From an uncultured Apibacter sp. (lineage in GTDB: Bacteria; Bacteroidota; Bacteroidia; Flavobacteriales; Weeksellaceae): a DNA stretch of 64,000 nt. The stretch's first letter is position 1. Each line of letters opens with the position of its first letter. The notes beneath the pieces were generated by a model, which was not told the DNA's origin, ran no database searches, and saw only the letters and a list, made by a program, of their open reading frames with translations. This document shows, piece after piece, positions 1 through 9,886 of this stretch. Both the position numbers and the translations under genes were made by a program. The stretch lies in the NCBI GenBank assembly GCA_945280365.1, contig CALYQD010000001.1:286306-350305 (forward strand), written 5' to 3'.

Positions 1-38
1 TAAAGTAATTATTCATTTAAATCAATTTTAAGACAGAT

Positions 39-1013
39 TTGAAAAAAAAATTTCCATTAGTGAGTATTGTAGCTATTAATTATAATAATAGTAAATATGT
101 TATAGAAACATTAGATAGTATAGCTCAACAAACTTATGAAAATATAGAGCTAATAATTGTAGATGATTGTTCTACTGATGATAGTATTGAAAAAATTGAA
201 AAATGGTTACTTACGTATAATAAACCTTATAAATTTATAAAACATACTAAAAATAAAGGTATATGTGTCACGATTAATGATGGGTATAGAATAGCAAAAG
301 GGAAATACATTTCCTCTATAGCTACTGATGACATAATGTTACCCCAAAAAACTGAAATACAAGTACAGTTTTTAGAAAATACAAAAGAAGAAGTAGGAAT
401 GATTTTTTCAGATGCTTATCTTATTGATGAACATTCTAATCCTATGAGGAATACTTTCATACAAAAATATAAACCAGATTTATTTCATTTTAACTTCGAA
501 ATTACTTATAAAAATTTACTAAAAGGTAACTTTATACCAGCTATGTCTGTAATGATTAAGAATAAAATATTATCAGATACTGGGTATTTTGATGAAAATT
601 TAAATTATGAAGATTACGATATGTGGCTGAGAATTGCTCAGAAATATGAAATATTTTATTCAGAATTTATTTCAGTTAACTATAGAGTTCATAAAAGTAG
701 CCTTTCACAAAAATTTTCAAGTGATAAGTGGGCCATAGATGATATCAAAATATATACTAAACATAGAAATAATTCTCCAATAGCAGAATATTTACTTAAT
801 AATTTAATAAAAGAATCATTTACTAAAAATAACAAAAATGTATACGAATATCTAAAAAATAAAAAGATAAATAAACGAATAACATTTATGTGTAAAATCT
901 GGGGGCTAAGAAGGATTTCGCATAAAAATAAAGTATATTTATACAATAAAATAGTTACTTTATGGTCATATTATTATAAGCTTATTGGATTATTAAGAAA
1001 TGTATATAAATAA
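39..1013 (+). CDS. Family 2 glycosyltransferase
   Basis: The 324-aa protein has a GT-A fold N-terminal domain: 'VSIVAINYNN' at the first strand, 'IIVDDCSTDDS' at the nucleotide-binding Asp, and a 'TDD' metal-binding motif near residue 97. It probably transfers a sugar from a nucleotide-sugar to a lipid-linked glycan at the inner face of the cytoplasmic membrane. The start is TTG at 39 and gives the normal N terminus; no ATG fits better. It is followed by further glycosyltransferases and sugar-nucleotide genes, so a capsule or O-antigen role is likely. Donor and acceptor cannot be told from the sequence. Confidence 0.85.
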   Translation: MKKKFPLVSIVAINYNNSKYVIETLDSIAQQTYENIELIIVDDCSTDDSIEKIEKWLLTYNKPYKFIKHTKNKGICVTINDGYRIAKGKYISSIATDDIMLPQKTEIQVQFLENTKEEVGMIFSDAYLIDEHSNPMRNTFIQKYKPDLFHFNFEITYKNLLKGNFIPAMSVMIKNKILSDTGYFDENLNYEDYDMWLRIAQKYEIFYSEFISVNYRVHKSSLSQKFSSDKWAIDDIKIYTKHRNNSPIAEYLLNNLIKESFTKNNKNVYEYLKNKKINKRITFMCKIWGLRRISHKNKVYLYNKIVTLWSYYYKLIGLLRNVYK

Positions 1014-1523
1014 TTGAAAAAAAATAACATAAATTTAAGAAAATAACATTATGCTTTTATCTTTGATAATTATATAAAAAATATTAAAATAGCGTAGAAA
1101 ATTAAATTAAACAATATTTCCGATAAAAAATATATTATATTCTGAAAGCCAATTATCTTCTATACAATTAATTTATGATAAAGATTTTTAATTAATAAGT
1201 AAATAACTTATCTTATTTATATTTAATGATATAATTCAAATATAATGACTGAAATTATTAATTTATAAAAACATTATTTATCTAAAAATATTTATTGAAA
1301 AATTATTAAAACAAACTTTTTCAATAGAATTTTTTTTATTATAAAATGAGAATATTAAAAAAGTTATATAAAAAATTAGTAAATAAAAATATTTATTAAC
1401 TCATATAATAAAAATAATATTGAATAAATAATTTTATAATATTAAAAAAATATAAATTGTTATTCATGTAAAAATTATTAAATTCATATATTTAAAGATA
1501 TATAGTGTAAATAGAATTAACAT
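1014..1523. other. AT-rich intergenic gap, no gene seen
   Basis: This stretch of about 510 bases is extremely AT-rich. No reading frame with recognisable protein sequence, RNA gene or clear hairpin terminator is visible. Such gaps are frequent in exchanged polysaccharide loci and may be remnants of lost genes. Confidence 0.5.
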
Positions 1524-2399
1524 ATGATATCAATTATAGTTTCTTCATACAATAAAAAATATTTTCAATCATTTAGTAAAAGTGTCAAAGAAACTATTGG
1601 GGATGGTGTTTCATATGAAATTATTGATATTTGGAATCCAGGTAAAATAGGGATATGTTATGCATATAATCAGGGTGCTAATCAAGCTAAATATGATAAT
1701 TTACTTTTTATTCATGAAGATACTCTTTTTATAACAAAAGACTGGGGAAATAGATTATTAAATTTATTATATGATAAAAATATAGGAGTAGTAGGAGTTG
1801 CAGGATCTTCTTATGTTCCGAATGTACCAGCATTTTGGTGGGGGCTGAATGAAATATGTTTTTATAATTTAGTCCAATCCGATCAGAAAGATGAGAAAAT
1901 AATAATCTATAAATTAGATAAAAAATACGGAGGTAAAAAAAAAGTATATTCGTTAGATGGCGTTTTTTTAGCATGCAGAAAAAAGGTATATCTTGAATTT
2001 CAATTTAATAACAATTTAAAAGGATTTCATGGTTATGACATAGACTTTTCACTGCGCGTGGCCTCAAAATATATCAATATAGTAACAGGAGAAATACTTA
2101 TAAAACATTTTTCATACGGAAATCTTTCTCAAGATTGGTTTACCGAAATAATTAATATACGAAATAATTATATAATACCTAAGGATCAAATAAATAATAA
2201 AGAATATGAAATAAAGAAATATTTTGTATTTATTGATTATTTATCTAAATATAAATATCCTTTTTTTTGGTCATTAAATAAGCAGATAAAATATTTAAGT
2301 GTACAAAAATTAGGAATAAAAGGCTTTTTAAAAGTAAATATTAAAATTCTTAAGTATATTAAATTTTTTATTTTAAAAAAATTAAAATCCTGTAAATGA
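1524..2399 (+). CDS. Glycosyltransferase-like protein (Glyco_tranf_2_5 type)
   Basis: The 291-aa protein starts 'MISIIVSSYN' and contains 'IGICYAYNQGANQAKYDNLLF' followed by 'IHEDT', the pattern of the short GT-A proteins grouped as Glyco_tranf_2_5. The HED motif stands in for the usual DxD metal site. A hydrophobic, lysine-rich tail suggests peripheral membrane attachment. Its stop overlaps the start of the next gene by 4 bases (ATGA), so the two are translationally coupled and act in the same polysaccharide pathway. The exact linkage formed is unknown. Confidence 0.7.
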   Translation: MISIIVSSYNKKYFQSFSKSVKETIGDGVSYEIIDIWNPGKIGICYAYNQGANQAKYDNLLFIHEDTLFITKDWGNRLLNLLYDKNIGVVGVAGSSYVPNVPAFWWGLNEICFYNLVQSDQKDEKIIIYKLDKKYGGKKKVYSLDGVFLACRKKVYLEFQFNNNLKGFHGYDIDFSLRVASKYINIVTGEILIKHFSYGNLSQDWFTEIINIRNNYIIPKDQINNKEYEIKKYFVFIDYLSKYKYPFFWSLNKQIKYLSVQKLGIKGFLKVNIKILKYIKFFILKKLKSCK

Positions 2400-3331
2400 A
2401 GAGAAATATATTTGCTATAATTGTTATCTATAATGGAATGCAGAAACATTGGATACAGAAATGTTTTGATTCATTATTAAAATCAACTTTAAAGATAAAT
2501 ATTATAGCCATTGACAATGTATCAACTGATGAAAGTGTGGATTTTATTAAAAAAAACTATCCAACAATAGAGCTCATAGAAAATAAATCAAATGAAGGTT
2601 TTGGAAAAGCGAATAATATAGGAATAAAAAAAGCTTATGATAGAGGAGCAGATTATTTCTTTTTACTTAATCAGGATGCATGGGTAGAATATAACACAGT
2701 GGAAATATTAATTAAAAATAGCCATAAAAATCCGGACTATGGAATTATAAGTCCTTTGCATATGAATGGAGAAGGAAACCTAATAGATCAGGGATTTTAC
2801 AACTGCATAAATCCTTTTAAATGCCGTGAACTTTATTCCATATTAAGCAGTCAAAAAATAAGCGATGAAGTTATTTTGAATTTTGATTTTGTTCCAGCTG
2901 CTTGTTGGTTACTACCTAAAAAAACAATTGAGAATATTGGTGGCTTTAATCCGACATTTTATCATTATGCCGAAGATGATAATTATATACATAGAGCACG
3001 ATATAAATCTATGAAAATAGGAATTGTACCTTCGGTAAAAGTTTTCCATGATAGAGAAGAAAGACCTCCCCATACATATTATGATGCATTGTTAACTAAA
3101 TATAAAAGAAAAATTATATTAGACATTTCGAATCCCCTACTATCAGGAAAGAGAAAAACTATAGAGTACAGAATATTATTTTCTGATTTAGTAAGGGCGA
3201 TTCTTTTTTTAGATTATAAATCAATTAAATTGGTAGGAAATAAATTTAAAATATTAACAAAAATTCAAACAAAACCAATTTTAAAAAACAGAAAAATTTC
3301 GGAAAAAACGGGAATGAATTTTTTGCTATAA
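2396..3331 (+). CDS. Family 2 glycosyltransferase, rhamnosyltransferase-like
   Basis: The 311-aa protein shows 'AIIVIYNG', 'IAIDNVSTDES', 'GFGKANNIGIKKA' and 'LLNQDAWV', the ordered motifs of the GT2 subgroup that includes rhamnosyl- and galactofuranosyltransferases. A late 'HYAEDDNYIHRAR' segment carries the acidic residues expected of the catalytic base region. It is coupled to the preceding gene by the ATGA overlap. No terminator is obvious, and an 860-base AT-rich gap follows. The family call is firm, the sugar specificity is not. Confidence 0.85.
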   Translation: MKRNIFAIIVIYNGMQKHWIQKCFDSLLKSTLKINIIAIDNVSTDESVDFIKKNYPTIELIENKSNEGFGKANNIGIKKAYDRGADYFFLLNQDAWVEYNTVEILIKNSHKNPDYGIISPLHMNGEGNLIDQGFYNCINPFKCRELYSILSSQKISDEVILNFDFVPAACWLLPKKTIENIGGFNPTFYHYAEDDNYIHRARYKSMKIGIVPSVKVFHDREERPPHTYYDALLTKYKRKIILDISNPLLSGKRKTIEYRILFSDLVRAILFLDYKSIKLVGNKFKILTKIQTKPILKNRKISEKTGMNFLL

Positions 3332-4190
3332 TAGTTTATAAGAAAATCAAATTTTGATTACATTCTTAAAAATAACGGTTTGTTTTGAAATGATAGTAAC
3401 AATATAAATACCTAAATATTTTTTTTGTATATTAACATCAAAAATTATTTTTTCCGTTAAATTTCGTAGAAAAAATAATTTTACATTAAGTTTTTAAATG
3501 TCAATAGTTCCTTCGAAGATATCTTTTAAGCAAACAAAAGTAGTCTAATGTTAAAATTAGGATAAATACGAATTTGTAGCTCTGATGCGATAGCAACATT
3601 AATAACAAAGTTTATTCTTTGCACATAAATAACTAAATCTACATTGTCAAAGAAATTTATCTATTGATCTTTTCTCCATAAGGGTAAATATTTTCGATCA
3701 ATTGTGTCGCATTTACATAAACATATTTTCATATGAATTAGTTTTAATTTAAAAATAAATTTATTTAATATATACTAATAAACGAATATTGAGGAAGATT
3801 AATAAAATTTTATTTATACATAAAATTATTTTCAAATATATATTTATATTAATGCCTATATTGTGTAATTATTTGAAATTTAGCATTTTATATATTTTCG
3901 GTAAGACGTTAAGTAAACTGAACAATTAATTTAATAAAAAATAAATATATAAAAAACTTGTTTTTATTTTACAATCATAAACTTATAAGCAATGAATGTG
4001 AATATTATAAAATAGATATGAATTTTATATTTTGTTTATTACATAAATTGGAACTAAAACAATTTTAAATTTTATTTAAATATTTATCTAATCTAAATAA
4101 CATAAACTTGTTTTTTGATAATTTTGTATGAAAAAGCATAATTATAATTTATTTTTTAAATTAAACAGGGAATAAATAAATTTATTTAAT
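3332..4190. other. AT-rich gap with no supported gene
   Basis: About 860 bases without a convincing gene. On the minus strand around 3525-3700 there is a short open stretch interrupted by stops (reading roughly YLPLWRKDQ, then INFFDNVDLVIYVQRI) that could be the tail of a lost gene, but I do not recognise it. The rest is low-complexity A+T. Confidence 0.4.
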
Positions 4191-5237
4191 ATGAACCAGC
4201 CTTTAGTTTCGATAATAGTGCCAACTTATAATGTTGAACAATATATTGAGACAGGAATAGATAGTCTATTAAATCAAACGTATCCAAACTTAGAAATTTT
4301 AATTGTTGATGATTTATCTACTGATAGGACTGTTGATATAATAAAACATAAATATTCTGAGTATCGAAAAATAAATTTAATTCAAAAGTTAGAAAATACA
4401 GGTCCTGCTAATACTCGAAATATTGGTATTTCACAAGCAAAAGGAAAATATATTGCATTATTGGATGGGGATGATTATTATGATAAGGATAAAATTGCAA
4501 AACAAGTCCAATGGATGGAATCAAATCCTGATGTAACAGTATGTTCTACTTTCTTAAAAACCTTTGAGTTAGAAGAAAAAGTAATTAAGTTTTCATTATT
4601 TCATTCAGAAATAAAAGATCAGGTATTGCTAGGATGTCCCATAGCCCATGCTGCATCTATGTTTAGAGCAACTTTTTTAAAAGAGAATAATTTATGGTAT
4701 AATGAAAATTTGCGTTTCTCCGAAGACTATGAATTTTTTATTAGAATATTGGAGAAAGGAGGAAAATTGATAACTATTCCGGAAGGATTATACAATTATA
4801 GAATTACCGGAAATCAAGCTTCCTTTATAAGGAAGAAAAATAAGATAATAAAAAATAAAAATCAAGAAGAAATTTCAAAAAATCTTCATTATAAAGTGTT
4901 AAATAAATTAATAGAGGAAAACTCTGGATTATATAATCAAAAATGGATTGATGCTTTATTAGTGCATCAAGTTTTAAGAAATTTTGGTGATTTAAAGGAA
5001 TTTATTATTTGGGCGAAAAAATTAATTAAATATAATGAAGAAAAAGGATGTCCGTTTAATTCTAAATTTTTAGAAAAAATTTATAAGAAAAGTGTTTTAG
5101 GATATTTTCTTGCTCAAAAACAGTTATCATGGAAAGTGCTTTATCAATACATATTAACTTATCCTTATTGTGCTAAATTAAATTTAAATTATCAGATGAA
5201 ATACATCATTAAATCTTTGTTGTTTTTAAAGCACTAA
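4191..5237 (+). CDS. Family 2 glycosyltransferase
   Basis: The 348-aa protein has the full GT-A signature: 'VSIIVPTYNVEQYIETGIDSL' starts the fold, 'ILIVDDLSTDRT' binds the nucleotide, 'GPANTRNIGI' precedes 'LLDGDDYY' (DxD-like metal site), and 'SEDYEFFIRIL' carries the likely catalytic acid pair. It probably adds one sugar of the surface glycan. It converges on the next gene, with only 11 bases between the two stop codons, which marks the meeting of the plus and minus halves of the polysaccharide locus. Confidence 0.85.
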   Translation: MNQPLVSIIVPTYNVEQYIETGIDSLLNQTYPNLEILIVDDLSTDRTVDIIKHKYSEYRKINLIQKLENTGPANTRNIGISQAKGKYIALLDGDDYYDKDKIAKQVQWMESNPDVTVCSTFLKTFELEEKVIKFSLFHSEIKDQVLLGCPIAHAASMFRATFLKENNLWYNENLRFSEDYEFFIRILEKGGKLITIPEGLYNYRITGNQASFIRKKNKIIKNKNQEEISKNLHYKVLNKLIEENSGLYNQKWIDALLVHQVLRNFGDLKEFIIWAKKLIKYNEEKGCPFNSKFLEKIYKKSVLGYFLAQKQLSWKVLYQYILTYPYCAKLNLNYQMKYIIKSLLFLKH

Positions 5238-5248
5238 TTATTAAACAC

Positions 5249-6247
5249 TTATTCTCTTTCATATCTCCATTTAAATAATCTATATCCAATTGTAAGGGGT
5301 AAATTTTGGAAAAAATTTTTCTTCTTTTGATCTTTTGAAAAAAATGAAGAAAAATAATTAACAAATGATAGTGAAGGAGCCTTTTTTAATCGTTGATAAT
5401 TTTGTTTCCAGTAGGTAGTATCGTTTTTCATAAATTTCCATTGCATAGAAAGGGTAGTTTCCTTAAAAGAAATGATGTGTTTAAGCATAAATTTTCTTCT
5501 TAATGGACCTGATTCCTTATAAGCTTTCGTAAAATACTCCATGATGGTCTGATGATTTTCAAAATTTCTTTTAGTTTTATTAAAAATTATAGATTCTCCA
5601 TGTAAATAATAAAAATAAGTAGTTTTATGTAAAAAGGCAATGTTTTCAAGTTTTAAAGCAGTGTGAAAAGACCATAGCTCATCTTGCGAATACAAGCCTT
5701 TGATGAAATAGATCTTATTTTTTCTAAAAAAATCTACTTTAAAAAGCTTATTCCAAGCACTTACAGGCCAGAAACCTTTACAGAAATGTTCAAATATGTT
5801 ATCATTACCTTCAAGATAAGTAAGGGAATGAATAAAAGGAAAAATTTTATATTCAATATTTTTAAAGGTGTTCTTTGCCAAAGTTTCCCCTACAGCAATA
5901 GTGCATTTAGTTTTGGAAATTAACTCAAATAATTCTGTAATACAATTGGGAGAAATAGTATCATCAGAATCTAAAAAAAATAAGTATTCGCCTTTTGCTT
6001 GATCAATTCCCGTATTTCTAACTACAGACAAACCTTGATTGGATTCATGTTCAACAATTCGTATTTTGTCCATATGATTAGATTGAATTTCTTTTATAAT
6101 ATGAGAACTTGAATCATTTCCCTTATCATCTACCAATAAAATTTCTATATTAGGGTAGGTTTGTTGTAGAACAGAATTAATACTACGTTCAATATATTTT
6201 TCGCAATTATAGACAGGAATAGAAACTGTGATTAAAGGATACATCAT
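5249..6247 (-). CDS. Family 2 glycosyltransferase
   Basis: The GT-A domain is clear: 'MYPLITVSIPVYN', 'ILLVDDKGNDSS', 'GLSVVRNTGI', 'FLDSDDTI' and a late 'SQDELWSFHTAL'. The ORF track starts it at 6301, but those first 18 residues lie inside the upstream dehydrogenase gene. I place the start at the ATG ATG pair at 6247/6244, which leaves 8 bases after the dehydrogenase stop and gives the usual family N terminus. It is the last gene of a minus-strand operon epimerase-dehydrogenase-transferase, so its donor may be a uronic or N-acetyl-hexosaminuronic acid nucleotide. That is inference from context. Confidence 0.83.
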   Translation of the reverse strand: MMYPLITVSIPVYNCEKYIERSINSVLQQTYPNIEILLVDDKGNDSSSHIIKEIQSNHMDKIRIVEHESNQGLSVVRNTGIDQAKGEYLFFLDSDDTISPNCITELFELISKTKCTIAVGETLAKNTFKNIEYKIFPFIHSLTYLEGNDNIFEHFCKGFWPVSAWNKLFKVDFFRKNKIYFIKGLYSQDELWSFHTALKLENIAFLHKTTYFYYLHGESIIFNKTKRNFENHQTIMEYFTKAYKESGPLRRKFMLKHIISFKETTLSMQWKFMKNDTTYWKQNYQRLKKAPSLSFVNYFSSFFSKDQKKKNFFQNLPLTIGYRLFKWRYERE

Positions 6248-6255
6248 AAAATTTT

Positions 6256-7563
6256 TTATAATCGGGAATCTACAAGATCTCTGTCTAAGAAAGATTTGCA
6301 ATCATAAATAACAGAATTTTCTTTACAATATTTTTTGATATTTAGATCTTTAAATTCTTGATGAGGAACAGCTAATATTATAGTATCAAATTTTTCCGAT
6401 TCAGGAATCTTGTTAAATATATCTAAACCATATTCACATTTAACTTCTTCAGAATTAGCTAAAGGATCACATATTGATATATTTAAATCATATTCATGTA
6501 AGCATTTGACAATTGAAGCAACTTTAGTATTCCTTACATCAGGGCAATTTTCTTTAAAAGTAAAACCTAAAATTAAGATAGAAGAATTATTAATGACAAT
6601 ATCTTTTTTAATCATTAATTTAATTACTTCTGAAGCAATATAAGAAGGCATCGAATCATTTAATCGTCTTCCGGCAAGAATGATCTCAGAATGATATCCG
6701 ATTTCCATAGCCTTTTGTACTAAATAATAGGGATCTACGCCTATACAATAGCCGCCGACTAATCCAGGCCTAAAGGGTATAAAATTCCATTTAGTTCCGG
6801 CAGCTTCCAGAACTTCTGTTGTATCTATACCTAATAAATTAAATATTTTTGCCAATTCATTTACAAAGGCAATATTAATATCTCGTTGAGAATTTTCAAT
6901 TATTTTAGCAGATTCAGCTATTATAATGCTACTTGCTTGATAAGTACCTGCAGTAATAATGGAGTCATATAAATAAGTAACAAACTCAGCAACCTCCGGA
7001 GTTGAACCCGAAGTTACCTTTTTTATGTGGGTTAATGTGTTTACCTTATCTCCTGGATTTATTCTTTCAGGAGAATATCCGGCAAAAAAATCAATGTTAT
7101 ATTTCAGTCCTGATACTTCTTCAATAATAGGTATACATTTTTCTTCAGTACAACCAGGGTAAGTAGTAGATTCGTAAATAACAATATCTCCCTTTTTTAT
7201 TACTTTTCCTACTGTAGAACTAGCAGATAATAAAGGTGATAAATCCGGTCTATTAGAAGAATCTACGGGCGTCGGTACGGTAACAATATAGATAGTTGAA
7301 TCTTTAATATCACTGCTATCATGAGTAGGGTAAAAACCGTTTTTATTATCTAAGCTTTGTATGGAATTGACTAAAACTTTAGCTATTTCTTCTGAAGAAA
7401 CTTCTAATGTAATGTCTTCATGGTTAATTAATTGAGAGACTCTATTAGAAGATATATCAAAGCCTATCACCTTATATTTTTTTGCAAATTCTAAGGCTAA
7501 TGGCAATCCAACATATCCTAAACCGATAATGCAAATTTTTAAATTTTCAGTTGAAAAGCTCAT
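6256..7563 (-). CDS. Nucleotide-sugar 6-dehydrogenase (TviB/WbpO-like)
   Basis: The enzyme belongs to the UDP-glucose/GDP-mannose dehydrogenase family, which oxidises C6 of a nucleotide sugar twice with NAD to a uronic acid. Visible are the Rossmann motif 'IIGLGYVGLPLA', the central 'SQRDINIAFVNELA', and the catalytic cysteine in 'LVGGYCIGVDPYYL', followed by 'ILILGFTFKENCPDVRNTK'. The pattern 'GTKWNFIPFRPGLVGG' fits the UDP-HexNAc dehydrogenases (TviB, WbpO). The residue before the catalytic Cys is Tyr where His is usual. The TTG at 7602 lies in the upstream gene, so I start at ATG 7563 (7569 is also possible). Confidence 0.85.
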   Translation of the reverse strand: MSFSTENLKICIIGLGYVGLPLALEFAKKYKVIGFDISSNRVSQLINHEDITLEVSSEEIAKVLVNSIQSLDNKNGFYPTHDSSDIKDSTIYIVTVPTPVDSSNRPDLSPLLSASSTVGKVIKKGDIVIYESTTYPGCTEEKCIPIIEEVSGLKYNIDFFAGYSPERINPGDKVNTLTHIKKVTSGSTPEVAEFVTYLYDSIITAGTYQASSIIIAESAKIIENSQRDINIAFVNELAKIFNLLGIDTTEVLEAAGTKWNFIPFRPGLVGGYCIGVDPYYLVQKAMEIGYHSEIILAGRRLNDSMPSYIASEVIKLMIKKDIVINNSSILILGFTFKENCPDVRNTKVASIVKCLHEYDLNISICDPLANSEEVKCEYGLDIFNKIPESEKFDTIILAVPHQEFKDLNIKKYCKENSVIYDCKSFLDRDLVDSRL

Positions 7564-7574
7564 AATCATTTCAG

Positions 7575-8627
7575 TTAAAAAGAATAAAATTCTTTGTACC
7601 AATTAATAAAATTCCTAATACCTTCCTTAACAGAAACTTCGGGCTTGTAGCCCAGTGTTTCAGCTATATCTGTCACATCGGCATAAGTAGCCGGAACATC
7701 CCCGGGCTGTATAGGAAGTAAATTTATATGAGCTTTTATACCTAATTCTTCCTCTATGGTTTTAACAAAGCTCATAAGTTCGACTGGTTTATTATTACCT
7801 ATATTATAAATTTTATAAGGAGCCTTCGAAGAAGAAGGGTCCGGATTTTTAGGATTCCAGTTTTTATTTCTTTCAGGAGGATTATCATTGACTTTAACAA
7901 CTCCTTGAATTATGTCGGAAATGTATGTGAAATCTCGCTCCATCTTTCCATAGTTGTATACATCAATAGGTCTATTTTCCAAAATAGCTTTAGTGAAAAT
8001 GAAAAATGCCATATCGGGTCTACCCCATGGTCCATACACAGTAAAAAAACGTAAGCCTGTGGTTGGTATTCCAAATAAATGACTATAAGTATGTGCCATT
8101 AACTCATTGCTTTTTTTACTGGAAGCATATAAACTAACAGGATGATCAACATTATCTTTAGTAGAAAACGGTTGTTTTTCATTCAAACCATAAACGCTGG
8201 AGCTGCTTGCGTATGTTAAATGCTTGATATCATATTTTCTACAGCATTCTAAAATAGAAAGAAAACCAGTAATATTAGAATTGATATAAGCTTGAGGATT
8301 TATTAAAGAATATCTGACTCCAGCTTGTGCGGCAAGATTAACAACTTTGTCAAAATTTTCCTTTTTAAATAATTTTTCAATATTTTCTTTATCCTCAAGA
8401 TTTAATTTTATAAAAGAAAAATTTTGAAATTTAGAACTTAATATCAGTTTATTATATTCAATATCTGATTTTTCGATACCTAAATTCTTCAGTCTTCCAT
8501 ATTTTAAAGAAACATCATAATAATCATTAATGTTATCTAATCCGATTATATCATCTCCTCGATTAGCTAAATATTCGGATAAATAAAAGCCAATAAAACC
8601 TGCTGACCCAGTAATAAGGATTTTCAT
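7575..8627 (-). CDS. UDP-glucuronate 4-epimerase (CapI/LpsL-type)
   Basis: An extended short-chain dehydrogenase of 350 aa: NAD motif 'GSAGFIGFYLSEYLA', the subfamily-specific 'GLDNINDYYDVSLK', the Ser of the triad in 'YASSSSVYG', and the YxxxK motif in 'SLYASSKKSNE', then 'RFFTVYGPWGRPDM' and 'RDFTYISDI'. These identify the UDP-glucuronate 4-epimerases that supply UDP-galacturonate for capsule or LPS. It is the first gene of the minus-strand operon, with 11 bases to the dehydrogenase start. Together they make an acidic sugar nucleotide for the neighbouring transferases. Confidence 0.9.
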   Translation of the reverse strand: MKILITGSAGFIGFYLSEYLANRGDDIIGLDNINDYYDVSLKYGRLKNLGIEKSDIEYNKLILSSKFQNFSFIKLNLEDKENIEKLFKKENFDKVVNLAAQAGVRYSLINPQAYINSNITGFLSILECCRKYDIKHLTYASSSSVYGLNEKQPFSTKDNVDHPVSLYASSKKSNELMAHTYSHLFGIPTTGLRFFTVYGPWGRPDMAFFIFTKAILENRPIDVYNYGKMERDFTYISDIIQGVVKVNDNPPERNKNWNPKNPDPSSSKAPYKIYNIGNNKPVELMSFVKTIEEELGIKAHINLLPIQPGDVPATYADVTDIAETLGYKPEVSVKEGIRNFINWYKEFYSF

Positions 8628-8836
8628 CTAAATAAATAATTATAAACTTCACAAATATAAGTAATATTGCCTATCGCATGATCCTAATATAGAAGCTTTT
8701 TAAATTTCTAATTTAAGAAAAAATTAATTTTAAACAATAAATCTAGATACTAAAATTTGTAAAATATATAAGTAAAAAATGGATAAAATAATGTTAAGAA
8801 TAAATTCTTTATGTTGTATATAGAGTTTTGTATTGT

Positions 8837-9320
8837 TCAATAAATAAATAATAATCTGGTATCCAGAATATCTATTGTTATTTTAACATAGGATGCAAAG
8901 ATCAAAAAAATGGAAGTTATAAAGATAATTGTGAGCAAAATAACTTCTTTTCTTTTATAGTTTTTATTTTTAATAAATAAATAAATGTAAAAACATATAA
9001 ATAAAAAGGCTATAAAAGCAGAAATATTATAATGAATTTTCAATCCTAAAACTGACCTATTGAAGAATGGATTGAAAATGTATAATATTATAAAAACTTA
9101 AATAGAGATTAATTTTTTCAGGAATTGGAGCATTTCGTAATCCGGTAATATACCCAGTCAGATAATAATTAGTTGCCAAATAAATAATTATTAATAAAGG
9201 ACTAATAAATAAACTAACAAATATTGGGTGTATTAAATAATTTGATTTCTTTGTTAAAATAACGTAAGACAAAAACAAAAAATATCCCAGTAGAATAAAT
9301 ACACATGAGTATTTAGTCAA
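8837..9320 (-). pseudogene. Frameshifted polytopic membrane protein (remnant)
   Basis: Two adjacent minus-strand frames (9057-9320 and 8837-9043) encode membrane segments that join into one protein if one base is gained or lost near 9060-9090. The second frame reads back without a stop through 'IFNPFFNRSVLGLKIHYN', upstream of the apparent TTG start. About five hydrophobic segments are visible. The C terminus ends abruptly at '...ILDTRLLFIY', where membrane glycosyltransferases often continue 'RLLxPLY', so a GT39-like or polymerase remnant is possible. I read it as a broken gene of the polysaccharide locus. Function is uncertain. Confidence 0.55.
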
Positions 9321-9886
9321 ACATAAAAAAATAATAAAAAGCTATTAAAAAAAATATATCGTTTATTCGAGATTTTATTACATAAAAATTTATAATTAAT
9401 ATAGCAAAACAAAATCAAAATTGGAAAGAGGATTGTTTCTTACAGCTTATTGGTATTATCGAAAGAGTAACAGGAGATATTGATACAGTCCATATTTCAT
9501 TCCAAAAGGAATTTTTTAATCCTAAAAAATATAAAATAAAAGCCATGGATAATAAAGATATTAGAAGGCGTAAAGTAATCAATATTAAACATATGAATAA
9601 TCCTAATCGATATAGGATATAAAATGAGAAAGATACTTTCCTTTATTTTATGATGGTCATGACAATCATAAAATATACTTTAGAATCAGTTGATATTGTA
9701 TGGCAATATAAAGAGAAGTAACTTATTATATTAAATAATAAGCTATTAAGACAATTAGGTGTAGATATTTGACCTTAAACGCATAAAAATATTAAATATA
9801 ATGCGTAGATTTAAATAAATGTAATATTACCTAAACATTAGAATTTGTTATTTTTGAAAAGTTTTAGGTTTATAAATATCATAAAT
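9321..9886. other. Gap with one start-less relic reading frame
   Basis: A plus-strand frame is open from 9386 to the stop at 9620-9622 (78 codons). It reads through 'NWKEDCFLQLIGIIERVTGD' and 'ISFQKEFFNPKKYKIK' with normal protein composition but has no ATG before codon ~50. It looks like the tail of a deleted gene. I do not recognise the family. The rest of the gap is A+T-rich without features. Confidence 0.35.
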
